The notes: generated by a model from the letters alone, not told the origin. Shown: positions 15,465 through 23,520, counted from the stretch's first letter. The stretch: 41,521 nt of DNA from Flemingiibacterium sp045586505 (GCA_045586505.1 JAZNAL010000045.1:1-41521), one strand, 5' to 3'. Translations and numbers: made by a program.

Positions 15465-15955
15465 ACATCGTTGTTTTTTCGGACAGCCACGGCAAACGTG
15501 CGCGCGTGGCAACACTTGCCGCACGCACCAAACCCGACGTCGTGCTTTTTCTCGGTGACGGACTTTGTGATCTTGACGCACTCCCCGACGGCGTGGATGT
15601 GCGCGCCGTGCGCGGCAACTGCGATTTCTTCACGCGCGAGGACACCCCCTATGCACGCATCGTCACAATCGGCGCCTATCGCATCTTCCTCACCCACGGC
15701 CACCGAGAGGGTGTGAAAGGCGGCGAACAGGCAGCCATTGCACGCGCCTTGGACGAGGACGCAGACGTGCTCCTCTACGGCCACACCCATCGTGCCACCT
15801 GCCGCACCTACCCGGCGGGCACCACACTTTGCGGCAAAACGCTCACGCGTCCCCTCACCGTTCTTTGCCCTGGCTCACTCGGCGATACAGAGGCCACCTT
15901 TGCCACCCTTACCCTAACACCACACGGCATTCTTCCCAATGTTGCCAAACTATAA
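15458..15955 (+). CDS. YfcE/MJ0936-type metallophosphoesterase
   Basis: ATG at 15458 overlaps the previous stop by 7 bp. The 165-aa product has all calcineurin-like metal motifs in order: F-S-D-S-H-G (8-13), F-L-G-D-G (about 31), V-R-G-N-C-D-F (about 50), L-T-H-G-H (about 73) and L-Y-G-H-T-H (about 105). The family hydrolyses phosphodiesters in vitro; the natural substrate is uncertain. It is the last gene of the hemW operon and is followed directly by a perfect terminator. Confidence 0.9.
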   Translation: MLNIVVFSDSHGKRARVATLAARTKPDVVLFLGDGLCDLDALPDGVDVRAVRGNCDFFTREDTPYARIVTIGAYRIFLTHGHREGVKGGEQAAIARALDEDADVLLYGHTHRATCRTYPAGTTLCGKTLTRPLTVLCPGSLGDTEATFATLTLTPHGILPNVAKL

Positions 15956-15986
15956 AAAAAGAGCAGTCTAAGACTGCTCTTTTTTG
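15954..15986. terminator. Bidirectional terminator between yfcE-like gene and spoVG
   Basis: AAAAAAAGAGCAGTCT pairs with AGACTGCTCTTTTTT around a 2-4 base loop. It is between convergent genes and has A/T runs on both sides. Confidence 0.85.
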
Positions 15987-16022
15987 TTTTATCACACGTG
16001 GGGCGTGCGTTGCATATCCTCT

Positions 16023-16343
16023 TTAAAAGGACACCGTTGCAGGCTCCTGGTCGGGTGCAAACAATGCGTTTCGCTCCGCTTCGAGCTTCGCATCCTCGTA
16101 AGCGGCAAGCACGGCGCTCTCCAGTGTGGCGCGGAAACTCGCATTGATGGGGTGTACGATATCGCGATAGGTGCCATCAGGGTTCTGGCGGCTGGGCATC
16201 ACGATGAAATAGCGCTCGCGTGCAAAGATGACCTTGATGTCATGCACGGCAAGTGCATCGTCAAACGTGACGGATGCGACCGCGCGCAAAGGCCCCGGGC
16301 CCTCGTCAAACAGCTTGCGAATTTTGATGTCTGTGATCTGCAT
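16023..16343 (-). CDS. spoVG: SpoVG family regulator
   Basis: The 106-aa product starts M-Q-I-T-D-I-K-I-R-K-L and contains V-I-F-A-R-E-R-Y-F-I-V-M-P-S-R and Y-R-D-I-V-H-P-I-N, hallmarks of SpoVG. The ATG at 16343 is preceded on the minus strand by GGAGGTAAAAACCT. SpoVG is a small dimeric site-specific DNA/RNA-binding protein that affects septation during sporulation and global gene expression. The C-terminal tail (after Y-E-D-A-K) is acidic and variable as usual. It is divergent from murC with about 150 bp between, a region that must hold both promoters. Confidence 0.95.
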   Translation of the reverse strand: MQITDIKIRKLFDEGPGPLRAVASVTFDDALAVHDIKVIFARERYFIVMPSRQNPDGTYRDIVHPINASFRATLESAVLAAYEDAKLEAERNALFAPDQEPATVSF

Positions 16344-16495
16344 AGGTTTTTACCTCCGTTGTAGATGTAATGGATTTTTACGCGTTCAACACTTTTAGTA
16401 TAAAACCATATTGTGGCGGTTATGCCACGGCTTTGTGTGTATTGTGTGAAGACGGAAACGATCGCACGACACAGCGCGACAAGGGGGATGGAATT

Positions 16496-17887
16496 ATGAC
16501 ACTTTACAACACAGGGCTTGGCGCGCGCGGCGCAACCACCCTGCTAACGGGACGGAAAAACCTCTACTTCATCGGTATCGGCGGCATCCAGATGCAAGCC
16601 CTTGCCGCGCTCGCCCGCGCGCGCGGCTATGTGGTGGCAGGATGCGACGATAACCTGTCGGCACGCACCACACTCGCCGCCATCGGCATCCCGCTCGACG
16701 CGCAAGGCGAGCTTTCTCACCTACCCGACGCCGACGCCGTGATCTACTCTCTTGCTATCGACACAGAACACCCCGCCTACCGCGCCGCGGCGGCACTTGG
16801 TGTGCCCGTTCTCTCGCGCGCCGATCTGCTCGCGCACCTCATGTCCCCCTACCGCACGCGCGTCGCGATTGCGGGCTCTCACGGCAAAAGCACCGTGACC
16901 GCCATGCTCGCGCATATCCTCACGTGCGCAGGGCGCGACCCCACCGTGATCGCGGGCGCGATCCTACCCGACACGGGTACACCGCTTCGCATCGGTGGCG
17001 GCGATATTGTGGTAGCCGAAGCGTGCGAGTACCGCGACTCCTTCCTTGCCCTCGACCCCACGCACGCGACACTCCTCTCGTTTGACCTGGACCACGTGGA
17101 CTATTTTGCAAACGAAGCCGCCCTCGCGCACTCCTTTGCCTCGTTTGGCGCACGCGCGCGCGCGCTGATAGCAAATGTCGAGGAAACGGTATGCGCCAAA
17201 ATCGTCAACACCCACCCCAACGGGCTGACTTTTGGCATAGATACAGGCAACGTACACGCCCAAAACCTGACCGCCTCGCACGGAAATTATACCTTTGACC
17301 TACTACTGCACGGCGTGCAAGCAGGAGAGGTTTTCCTGCGCGTGCCGGGCATGCACAACGTAAAAAACGCGCTTGCCGCCGCCACCCTTGCCGCAGCCCT
17401 TGGCGTATCCCCCGAAATCACTGTGGACGCGCTCTCCACCTTTGCAGGGATCGCGCGCCGCCTCTCGCCCCGTGGGATCTTCCGCGGCGCCACGCTCATC
17501 GAGGACTACGCCCACCATCCGCGCGAGGTGGAAGCGGCGATTGAGGCACTGCGCGCTTGCAACGAAACGGGACGGCTTTTCGTCGTGTTCGAACCGCACA
17601 CCTACTCGCGCACCGCCGCGTTTCTCACAGGGCTTGCCACAGCACTTGGCGCTGCGGATCGCGTATTTGTCACCGACATTTATCCTGCACGCGAGCACAA
17701 CACCTGGGGCGTCACCCCCGACGATCTCGTGGCGCGCATCGGCGGGCACGCGACGCACGCGGGCAATCTTGCCGCCAGCGCGCGCGCCGTGATCAAGGAG
17801 CTCGCCCCACTCGACACCGTCGTGCTCCTATCGGCTGGGCAAACCGCCCCTTTCTTCGACGCACTATCAGCCACAGGCGAATTATAA
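16496..17887 (+). CDS. murC: UDP-N-acetylmuramate--L-alanine ligase (MurC)
   Basis: ATG at 16496 follows AAGGGGGATGG; the open frame extends upstream to 16370 but that part has no site and overlaps the divergent promoter region. The 463-aa product has the three Mur domains: F-I-G-I-G-G-I-Q-M near 25 (UDP-binding), G-S-H-G-K-S-T (ATP loop, about 126), V-A-E-A-C-E-Y-R-D-S-F (carboxylate site), and the C-terminal I-E-D-Y-A-H-H-P-R-E and P-H-T-Y-S-R-T. It adds L-Ala to UDP-MurNAc with ATP in the cytosol, the first amino-acid step of peptidoglycan. Position 4 in the G-I-G-G-I-Q-M loop is Q where S is common, but other MurC-specific residues are intact. Confidence 0.93.
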   Translation: MTLYNTGLGARGATTLLTGRKNLYFIGIGGIQMQALAALARARGYVVAGCDDNLSARTTLAAIGIPLDAQGELSHLPDADAVIYSLAIDTEHPAYRAAAALGVPVLSRADLLAHLMSPYRTRVAIAGSHGKSTVTAMLAHILTCAGRDPTVIAGAILPDTGTPLRIGGGDIVVAEACEYRDSFLALDPTHATLLSFDLDHVDYFANEAALAHSFASFGARARALIANVEETVCAKIVNTHPNGLTFGIDTGNVHAQNLTASHGNYTFDLLLHGVQAGEVFLRVPGMHNVKNALAAATLAAALGVSPEITVDALSTFAGIARRLSPRGIFRGATLIEDYAHHPREVEAAIEALRACNETGRLFVVFEPHTYSRTAAFLTGLATALGAADRVFVTDIYPAREHNTWGVTPDDLVARIGGHATHAGNLAASARAVIKELAPLDTVVLLSAGQTAPFFDALSATGEL

Positions 17888-17944
17888 TTCGCCGTGCCCC
17901 TCTCCGCAATCACAAGGTGGCTACACGCGTTGTATGACTATCCA

Positions 17945-18035
17945 AGGCCCCATCTCGAGAGGGGCTGGCACGCGAAGCGTGACTGGGGGAGTTTTACTCC
18001 TTCCGTCGCGGCAAGCCGCGCCACCTCCCTCAAAA
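17945..18035. repeat. Short intergenic repeat with several small hairpins
   Basis: The stretch holds GCCCC-AT-CTCGAG-AG-GGGC, CACGC-gaa-GCGTG, CGCGGC-aa-GCCGCG and ends with CCACCTCCCTC. From memory, elements ending in this pyrimidine-rich CCACCTCCCTC occur widely between genes of Clostridia. No gene is seen in the whole 17,888-18,150 interval. Confidence 0.5.
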
Positions 18036-18091
18036 GAAAGGCTTTTTGTTGGCACTTGCCTACACTCTCCCAACAAAAATACAATCCCCTC

Positions 18092-18120
18092 TTTACTTTT
18101 CACCCCCAATCGGTTACAAT
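18092..18120 (+). promoter_or_regulatory. Promoter of the methyltransferase-hslO operon
   Basis: TTTACT (18092-18097), 17-bp spacer, TACAAT (18115-18120); ATG at 18151 after AAGGGGGTATC. Confidence 0.65.
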
Positions 18121-18150
18121 ATATAGGATAACTGCAAAGGGGGTATCTAT

Positions 18151-18915
18151 ATGAAAAGCTACGAAGCGCTCGCACCGGTCTACGATCATCTCGGTGACAC
18201 GGTGGATTACGAAGCGTTTGCCGATCTGTACGAAGCGTGCTTCGCGCGCTACGGCATCACCCCCTCGCTCGTCCTTGACCTTGGTTGCGGCACGGGTAGC
18301 ACCACGCTTGCCATGGCGGCACGCGGCTATGATATGATCGGCGTGGATGCCAGTGCGGAAATGCTCTCGCGTGCCTACACGCGCGCCTTCTCCGCGGGCC
18401 ATAACGACGTGCTCTTTTTACAGCAGGACATGCGCGAATTTGAGTTGTACGGCACCGTGGGCGCGGTGGTCAGTTCCCTCGACTGCATCAACTACCTCAC
18501 GGGGGATGGCGATCTTGACGCCTGCTTCTCGCTCGTGCACAACTACCTAGACCCCCACGGTGTGTTCGTGTTCGACGTGAACACGCCCCACAAATTCCGC
18601 ACCGTTTACGGCAATAACGCCTACGTATTAGAGGACGAAACCACCCTTTGCGCCTGGCAAAACGAGTATGACGAGAAAACGCGCCTTTGCCATTTCTACC
18701 TCTCGGTGTTCCGCGAGGACGAGAACGGCAGATATGAGCGCTCCGATGAGGAGCAGACCGAGCGCTGCTACACGCGCGAAGAACTGGAGAGCGCCCTTGT
18801 CCACGCGGGCTTTGCGGACGTTGCTTTTTTTGGAAACGTGGATATGAGCGCCCCCACCGACACGACCGAGCGTTGGTTTGTGGCGGCAAGATGTATAAAG
18901 GATGTAAGAGGATAA
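18151..18915 (+). CDS. Class I SAM-dependent methyltransferase, 254 aa
   Basis: The product starts M-K-S-Y-E-A-L-A-P-V-Y-D-H-L, typical of small-molecule methyltransferases, followed by motif I L-V-L-D-L-G-C-G-T-G-S-T-T (about 43-55), the acidic G-V-D-A-S motif II (about 68) and L-Q-Q-D-M-R-E motif III. An inserted C-terminal beta region with the pattern K-T-R-L-C-H-F-Y-L is present as in the UbiE-like/YodH group. The substrate is unknown. It lies 4 bp upstream of hslO, so the two are cotranscribed; a functional link is not known. Confidence 0.85.
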   Translation: MKSYEALAPVYDHLGDTVDYEAFADLYEACFARYGITPSLVLDLGCGTGSTTLAMAARGYDMIGVDASAEMLSRAYTRAFSAGHNDVLFLQQDMREFELYGTVGAVVSSLDCINYLTGDGDLDACFSLVHNYLDPHGVFVFDVNTPHKFRTVYGNNAYVLEDETTLCAWQNEYDEKTRLCHFYLSVFREDENGRYERSDEEQTERCYTREELESALVHAGFADVAFFGNVDMSAPTDTTERWFVAARCIKDVRG

Positions 18916-18919
18916 ACAC

Positions 18920-19807
18920 ATGGAACAATCTATGATTTTACGCGGCATGACGCGCGACGGCTCTGCGCGCATCACCGTGATCAACTCGCGCGCCATCGTC
19001 AATGAGGCGGTGCGCCTTCATAACACCTCCCCCGTCGCCACGGCGGCACTGGGCAGACTGCTCACCGCCACCTCGCTGATGGGTTGCATGATGGGCGAAA
19101 AGGAAGACCGCCTGTCGGTTAGCATCAACGGCGACGGCCCCCTTGGCAAACTGATCGCGGCGTCCGATTACATGGGCAACGTGCGCGGCTACGTGCAAAA
19201 TCCCGTGGTGGATCTCCCCTTAAAACCGAGTGGCAAGCTCGACGTGGGCAGAGCCGTCGGTGCGGGTAGCGTCACCGTACTCAAAGATATGGGCGGTCAC
19301 GAGCCCACCAACGGCACCGTAGAACTCGTAAGTGGCGAGATCGCAGAGGACATTGCCGCCTACTTTGCCACCAGTGAGCAGATTCCCACGCTCTGCGCCC
19401 TCGGCGTCCTGGTCGACACCGACCTCACCTGCCGTGCCGCAGGCGGCGTGATGGTGCAGCTGCTCCCCTTTGCCGATCCTGCCGTGGTGGATCAACTGGA
19501 AAAGAATGCGGCCAAGCTCCACAATGTGTCCACTTATTTTGATGAGGGGCTCTCTCTTGAACAGATCGCCGCCATCGCCCTGGAAGGTATCGACTATGAC
19601 CTGTTTGACGAGCTGGATGTTGCCTACCGTTGCACCTGCTCGCGTGAGCGCATCGCGGCGGCGCTCCATTCCCTTGGCAAAAAAGAGCTTGACCGTATGC
19701 TTGCCGAGCAAGTGGCTGAGGGCAAGGAAGAAGCGCTTTTCGTGGACTGCCAGTTCTGCAACACGACCTATTCTTTCACCCCCCAAGACGTGCAAAAATT
19801 ATTTTGA
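18920..19807 (+). CDS. hslO: Hsp33 redox-regulated chaperone
   Basis: The 295-aa product begins with R-A-I-V-N-E-A-V-R and the conserved T-A-L/S-L-M-G stretch, followed by the Hsp33 core. The C-terminal zinc switch is intact: C238-T-C240 and C277-Q-F-C280, i.e. C-x-C and C-x-x-C. In reducing conditions the four Cys bind zinc; oxidation by peroxide plus unfolding releases it and activates chaperone holdase function. The start at 18920 is 4 bp after the methyltransferase stop, with AAGAGGATAAAC as site. It ends just before the second tRNA promoter. Confidence 0.95.
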   Translation: MEQSMILRGMTRDGSARITVINSRAIVNEAVRLHNTSPVATAALGRLLTATSLMGCMMGEKEDRLSVSINGDGPLGKLIAASDYMGNVRGYVQNPVVDLPLKPSGKLDVGRAVGAGSVTVLKDMGGHEPTNGTVELVSGEIAEDIAAYFATSEQIPTLCALGVLVDTDLTCRAAGGVMVQLLPFADPAVVDQLEKNAAKLHNVSTYFDEGLSLEQIAAIALEGIDYDLFDELDVAYRCTCSRERIAAALHSLGKKELDRMLAEQVAEGKEEALFVDCQFCNTTYSFTPQDVQKLF

Positions 19808-19825
19808 TTTTTTTAAAAAAGGGTA

Positions 19826-19855
19826 TTGACAATCACGGCGACGCTGTGCTATAAT
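19826..19855 (+). promoter_or_regulatory. Promoter of the second tRNA cluster
   Basis: TTGACA (19826-19831), 18-bp spacer, TATAAT (19850-19855), 35 bp before tRNA-Asp. Confidence 0.8.
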
Positions 19856-19890
19856 GTACAGGTCGCCGGATAAAACTCGTGCGATCACCC

Positions 19891-19967
19891 GGCCCGGTAG
19901 TTCAGTCGGTTAGAACGCTAGCCTGTCACGCTAGAGGTCGTGGGTTCGAGTCCCATCCGGGTCGCCA
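19891..19967 (+). tRNA. tRNA-Asp (anticodon GTC)
   Basis: Acceptor GGCCCGG pairs with CCGGGTC (one G-T), anticodon loop CTGTCAC, T-loop TTCGAGT, encoded CCA at 19965-19967. Confidence 0.95.
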
Positions 19968-19974
19968 GGCGTAT

Positions 19975-20050
19975 GCCTCTGTAGCTCAGTTGGTAGAGCA
20001 GGGGACTGAAAATCCCCGTGTCGTTGGTTCGATTCCGACCGGAGGCACCA
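19975..20050 (+). tRNA. tRNA-Phe (anticodon GAA)
   Basis: Acceptor GCCTCTG pairs with CGGAGGC, anticodon loop CTGAAAA, T-loop TTCGATT, encoded CCA at 20048-20050. Confidence 0.95.
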
Positions 20051-20054
20051 CATT

Positions 20055-20130
20055 GCGGATTTAGCTCATTTGGTAGAGCGCGACCTTGCCAAGGTCGAGG
20101 TGGCGGGTTCGAGCCCCGTAATCCGCTCCA
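20055..20130 (+). tRNA. tRNA-Gly (anticodon GCC)
   Basis: Acceptor GCGGATT pairs with AATCCGC, anticodon loop CTTGCCA, T-loop TTCGAGC, encoded CCA at 20128-20130. It complements the TCC isoacceptor at 6053. Confidence 0.95.
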
Positions 20131-20165
20131 TTTTTTTCTCTTCACATCCCTTTAGGGTGTGTTTT

Positions 20166-20239
<74 letters not shown>

Positions 20240-20240
<1 letters not shown>

Positions 20241-20271
20241 AAAAATCCATCGCAAGAGCGATGGATTTTTT
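20240..20271 (+). terminator. Terminator of the second tRNA cluster
   Basis: AAAAAATCCATCGC (20240-20253) pairs perfectly with GCGATGGATTTTTT (20258-20271) around AAGA. Confidence 0.85.
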
Positions 20272-20275
20272 CATT

Positions 20276-20426
20276 TGTGTCCGCAGGACACAACATCGTT
20301 TGACCGAAGGTCAACATCATTTCGAGCAAAGCGAGAACATCATTGTCCGCTTGCGGACACAAAACGATGTTGCGACAAGTCGCAAATGATGTGGGCTTAC
20401 GCCCAATGCTGTTGCGCTTCGCGCAA
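20276..20426. repeat. Nested array of seven hairpins (branched palindrome) after tRNA cluster 2
   Basis: Seven hairpins follow each other: TGTGTCC/GGACACA, TTGACC/GGTCAA, a weak one at 20321-20337, TGTCCG/CGGACA (20344-20359), TTGCGAC/GTCGCAA, TGGGC/GCCCA and TTGCGC/GCGCAA. The linkers before the central fourth hairpin read AACATCGTT, AACATCATT, AACATCATT, and those after it AACGATGTT, AATGATGT, AATGCTGTT, i.e. reverse complements. The linkers can thus pair across the centre, giving a long stem with side arms. The rest of 20,241-20,676 holds only this, an AT-rich stretch and the nfeD promoter region. No open frame is convincing. Confidence 0.7.
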
Positions 20427-20582
20427 ACGGATCGACATTACGGCATTTTCGGGCAAGATATTAGAAGTGAACCTTTACCTTGCGTTTTTATGGAAGATAT
20501 TTGCGATTTTTCATAGCAGGCAAGCAATGAAAAGGCAAAAAGATTGAATTATTCATAAAAATGTGTGATATAATACTTTTTT

Positions 20583-20668
20583 AAAGAATTGCAAAAAAGA
20601 ATTGCAAAAAAGAATTTTTTGTGCTATAATGTATATATAAATTTGCGCTATAAATGTATATATAAAAA
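20583..20668 (+). repeat. Duplicated promoter elements upstream of nfeD-like gene
   Basis: A 13-bp unit (AAGAATTGCAAAA) is repeated about 2.5 times from 20583, giving TTGCAA at 20589 and again at 20602. A 24-bp unit containing CTATAATGTATATATAA is repeated at 20623 and 20647. TTGCAA (20602-20607), 17 bp, TATAAT (20625-20630) forms a good promoter; the second -10-like copy is TATAAA. Tandem duplication of both promoter halves is unusual. Confidence 0.7.
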
Positions 20669-20676
20669 GGAAAGTG

Positions 20677-21135
20677 GTGGCATTTTCTATGGTAGCTTGG
20701 GTTATTTCTTGGTTTATCGTACTTGTGACGCTCATATCTATTGAAGTCGCAACTGCTGATCTTCTGACGATTTGGTTTATGCCGGCGGCTGTTGTTTGCA
20801 TTGTTTTGGCAGCTTTTAACGTGTCTGTACCGATTCAGATCGTTGTGTTTTTTGTGCTTTCTATAATAGCAGTTGTACTGTATAAGACTGTGTTGAAGAA
20901 GTTTATTATGGCAAAAAAGAAGTCAAGAACTAACATTAGTCTCGTTATCGGAGAGATGGGTGTGGTTCAAGAAAAAATCGATAACTTCGCCGGCACTGGT
21001 TTGGTCAAGGTTAAGTCTCAGCTTTGGTCTGCAAGAAGCGATGACGATTCGGTTGTATTTCAAATTGGCGACTTCGTTGAAGTTGTGAGCGTTGAGGGCG
21101 TGAAGCTTGTTTGCGAAAAATCCGAGAAAAAATGA
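20677..21135 (+). CDS. NfeD-like membrane protein
   Basis: GTG at 20677 is chosen for its spacing from AAAAGGAAA; in-frame ATG at 20689 is an alternative and GTG at 20674 is too close. The product (about 152 aa) has two or three membrane helices in the first 80 residues (V-A-W-V-I-S-W-F-I-V, A-A-V-V-C-I-V-L-A-A, V-V-F-F-V-L-S-I-I-A), then a C-terminal OB-fold with L-V-I-G-E-M-G-V-V and G-L-V-K-V-K-S-Q-L-W-S-A-R, the NfeD signature. NfeD partners with SPFH proteins in membrane microdomains, and the next gene encodes one. AT-rich and unlike the upstream half of the contig in codon use. Confidence 0.85.
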   Translation: MAFSMVAWVISWFIVLVTLISIEVATADLLTIWFMPAAVVCIVLAAFNVSVPIQIVVFFVLSIIAVVLYKTVLKKFIMAKKKSRTNISLVIGEMGVVQEKIDNFAGTGLVKVKSQLWSARSDDDSVVFQIGDFVEVVSVEGVKLVCEKSEKK

Positions 21136-21195
21136 GTCGCATTTGCTCTGTTGAAATCATAACAAAAAACATAAACAAAAAAGCGGAGGATTACT

Positions 21196-22125
21196 ATGAT
21201 TGGTATTGTTTTAAGTGTTATTGTTTTATTGATTGTCGTATTGGTCGTTACCCATATCAATGTGGTACCGCAAAGTGAGGCGATCGTTATCGAACGCGTA
21301 GGCGCATACTATACAACGTGGGACACGGGTATTCACATTAAGTTCCCGTTTTTGGATCGCGTTGCAAACCGTATATCCCTTATGGAGCAGGTTGCCGATT
21401 ATCCGCCACAGGCTGTTATTACCAAGGATAACGTATCTATGCAGATTGATACGGTTGTCTTTTATCAGATCACAGACTGTAAACTTTATACATACGGTCA
21501 CGCCAATCCCAAGAAGGCGATCGAGCATATAACCGCAACGACACTTCGAAACATTATAGGTGAGTTGGAGCTTGATAGCACGTTGACCTCCCGTGACATT
21601 ATTAACAGCAAGATGAGGATCATTCTTGATGAGGCTACAGACCCTTGGGGTATTAAAGTCACGAGGGTTGAGCTTAAAAACATCATTCCTCCCCCTGAGA
21701 TTCAGGAAGCTATGGATAAACAGATGAAGGCGGAAAGAGAACGTCGCGAAGCGATCCTTCGCGCAGAAGGCGAAAAGAATTCTGCTATTCTGATTGCTGA
21801 AGGTAATAAGCAGGCTATGATTCTTGCTGCCGAAGCAGAAAAACAGTCTTATATTTTGAAGGCAGAGGCGCAGAAACAGGCAAAAATTTGTGAGGCAGAG
21901 GGTGAAGCGGAAGCTATTCTTAAGGTTCAAAATGCTACCGCGGAAGGTATCCGGCTCATAAACGAGGCTGCTCCGACTCAGGGATATCTTACCATCAAGA
22001 GCTTTGAAGCATTTGAGAAAGCGGCAGACGGAAAAGCAACTAAGATCATTATCCCGTCTGAAATTCAATCTCTTGCCGGCTTGGTTTCTTCTTTGAATGC
22101 TGTTGCTGATGAAAATAGCAATTAA
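21196..22125 (+). CDS. SPFH/Band 7 (stomatin-like, QmcA-type) membrane protein
   Basis: ATG at 21196 follows GCGGAGGATT. The 309-aa protein has one N-terminal membrane helix (1-20), then the Band 7 domain: V-V-P-Q-S-E-A-I-V-I-E-R-V-G, L-D-R-V-A-N-R-I-S-L-M-E-Q, and W-G-I-K-V-T-R-V-E-L-K-N-I-I-P-P near 160. A long alanine/glutamate coiled coil with repeated A-E-G/A-E-A-E motifs spans about 175-260. It assembles in lipid microdomains and, with NfeD, is thought to organise membrane proteins or proteolysis. It is the second gene of the operon, closed by the terminator at 22267. Confidence 0.92.
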   Translation: MIGIVLSVIVLLIVVLVVTHINVVPQSEAIVIERVGAYYTTWDTGIHIKFPFLDRVANRISLMEQVADYPPQAVITKDNVSMQIDTVVFYQITDCKLYTYGHANPKKAIEHITATTLRNIIGELELDSTLTSRDIINSKMRIILDEATDPWGIKVTRVELKNIIPPPEIQEAMDKQMKAERERREAILRAEGEKNSAILIAEGNKQAMILAAEAEKQSYILKAEAQKQAKICEAEGEAEAILKVQNATAEGIRLINEAAPTQGYLTIKSFEAFEKAADGKATKIIIPSEIQSLAGLVSSLNAVADENSN

Positions 22126-22266
22126 AAATACGATCTGAAGAATGTGCGGAATCACACGCATGCGCTTTGGAGCTTCACTTGTAAAGCAAGAGCAGCGGTG
22201 TTGATTTTATAGGATTTCGCCAATGTCAACGAATCGTGCAAAGGCATCTTTTTGTCAACTCGTGCC

Positions 22267-22301
22267 AAAAAATCCGTACACGCAAGTGTGCGGATTTTTT
22301 T
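22267..22301 (+). terminator. Terminator of the nfeD-SPFH operon
   Basis: AAAAAATCCGTACAC pairs with GTGTGCGGATTTTTT around GCAA (one G-U), followed by T's. Confidence 0.8.
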
Positions 22302-22410
22302 ACTTTTTCACTCTTCACTTTTCACTAATTCAGCGTGTACGGATTCTTTGGAAAGTAAGAAGTAATAGTGAATAGTGAAGAAGCAAGGTAGCTTTTCGCT
22401 GTAGCGAAAA
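22302..22410. repeat. Intergenic TTCACT-rich imperfect inverted repeat
   Basis: Repeated TTCACT words (about 22,306-22,330) face AGTGAA words (about 22,361-22,380), and a separate hairpin TTTTCGCT-gt-AGCGAAAA lies at 22,393-22,410. It resembles the short TTCACTATTCACT-type intergenic repeats I recall from Clostridia. The 22,126-22,501 gap otherwise holds only the operon terminator and the moxR promoter. Confidence 0.45.
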
Positions 22411-22421
22411 TCATTTTTATA

Positions 22422-22450
22422 TTGCAAACCATCCCAAAGTATGCTATAAT
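22422..22450 (+). promoter_or_regulatory. Promoter of the moxR-DUF58-transglutaminase operon
   Basis: TTGCAA (22422-22427), 17-bp spacer, TATAAT (22445-22450). Confidence 0.75.
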
Positions 22451-22501
22451 TAGAGAAGTAAAGCGATTTTTATGTCGCACCAAATAAAAATACAGGATTT
22501 A

Positions 22502-23518
22502 ATGATGAATAACAACAAAAACACCGAAAAAAGTCGGTTATTTACCGATGTGCGCTTTGCAGATATCGATGCGAACAAAGCCTATGACGCTGCGGCAAGA
22601 TTGCCCGCAGAAATAGAAACAGTCATTGTCGGTAAGCACCGCGAGGTCACGCTGCTGGTGACTGCGCTGTTCGCGGGTACTCATGTGCTGATCGAAGACG
22701 TCCCCGGCGTCGGAAAAACCACCCTTGCCGCCGCGCTTGCGGATGCGGCGGGTCTGGAATTCCACCGCGCACAGTTTACACCGGATATCACTGCATCGGA
22801 TATCACCGGCTTCAATATCTACAACCGTTCCGCCGAACGGTTTGATTTCACGCCCGGACTTGTGATGACCAACGTCCTGCTTGCCGACGAGATCAACCGC
22901 GCTTCCCCAAAAACGCAGTCAGCACTGCTGGAAGCAATGGAGGAGCGTCGTGTCACGGTTGACGGCAAGACCTATGACATTCCCGACCCGTTTATGGTCA
23001 TCGCCACACAAAATCCGTCGGGCTTCGTGGGCACATATCCTCTGCCCGAGGCACAGCTTGACCGCTTCGGTATCAAGCTCTCCATGGGTTATCCTACCTT
23101 AGAGGAGGAGATGCGCATCGTGGAATCCCGTCGCGAGCATAGTACACGTGCGGCGGTGAAGCCGGTTATCAGCGCTTCACTTGTAAGCTTCCTGCGCGCT
23201 CTGGTCACCGATGTGCGCGTGGATGAGGAAATTCTGCGATACATCGTAACGCTCGTTGGCGCCACACGCAATCACTCCGCCGTATCGCTGGGAGCAAGTC
23301 CCCGCGCCTCCATTATCATTAAGCGTCTGACTCAGGCGTACGCATTCATGAATCGCCGCAGTTATGTTATCCCCGAGGATGTTTACGAGGTGTTCCGCGT
23401 ATCGGTAGGTCATCGCCTGGTACTGAAAAATGAAGCACGGCTCCGTCATATCACCGAGAGTGCTGTCATAGAGGAGATACTGCGCTCAGTGCCTATTCCC
23501 TATAAGGGGAAACGCTGA
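22502..23518 (+). CDS. MoxR-family AAA+ ATPase
   Basis: ATG at 22502 (or 22505) is preferred because ACAGGA lies 6 bp upstream; an in-frame ATG at 22472 lies so close to the promoter that it lacks a binding site. The product (about 338 aa) has Walker A E-D-V-P-G-V-G-K-T-T (about 65-74), Walker B L-L-A-D-E-I-N-R-A-S (about 129-138), sensor 1 I-A-T-Q-N-P and the MoxR C-terminal helical lid. MoxR ATPases act as chaperones that mature partner complexes; the neighbouring DUF58 and transglutaminase genes form the usual trio. Overlap spacing to the next gene is 2 bp, so coupling is likely. Confidence 0.93.
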   Translation: MMNNNKNTEKSRLFTDVRFADIDANKAYDAAARLPAEIETVIVGKHREVTLLVTALFAGTHVLIEDVPGVGKTTLAAALADAAGLEFHRAQFTPDITASDITGFNIYNRSAERFDFTPGLVMTNVLLADEINRASPKTQSALLEAMEERRVTVDGKTYDIPDPFMVIATQNPSGFVGTYPLPEAQLDRFGIKLSMGYPTLEEEMRIVESRREHSTRAAVKPVISASLVSFLRALVTDVRVDEEILRYIVTLVGATRNHSAVSLGASPRASIIIKRLTQAYAFMNRRSYVIPEDVYEVFRVSVGHRLVLKNEARLRHITESAVIEEILRSVPIPYKGKR

Positions 23519-23520
23519 CC

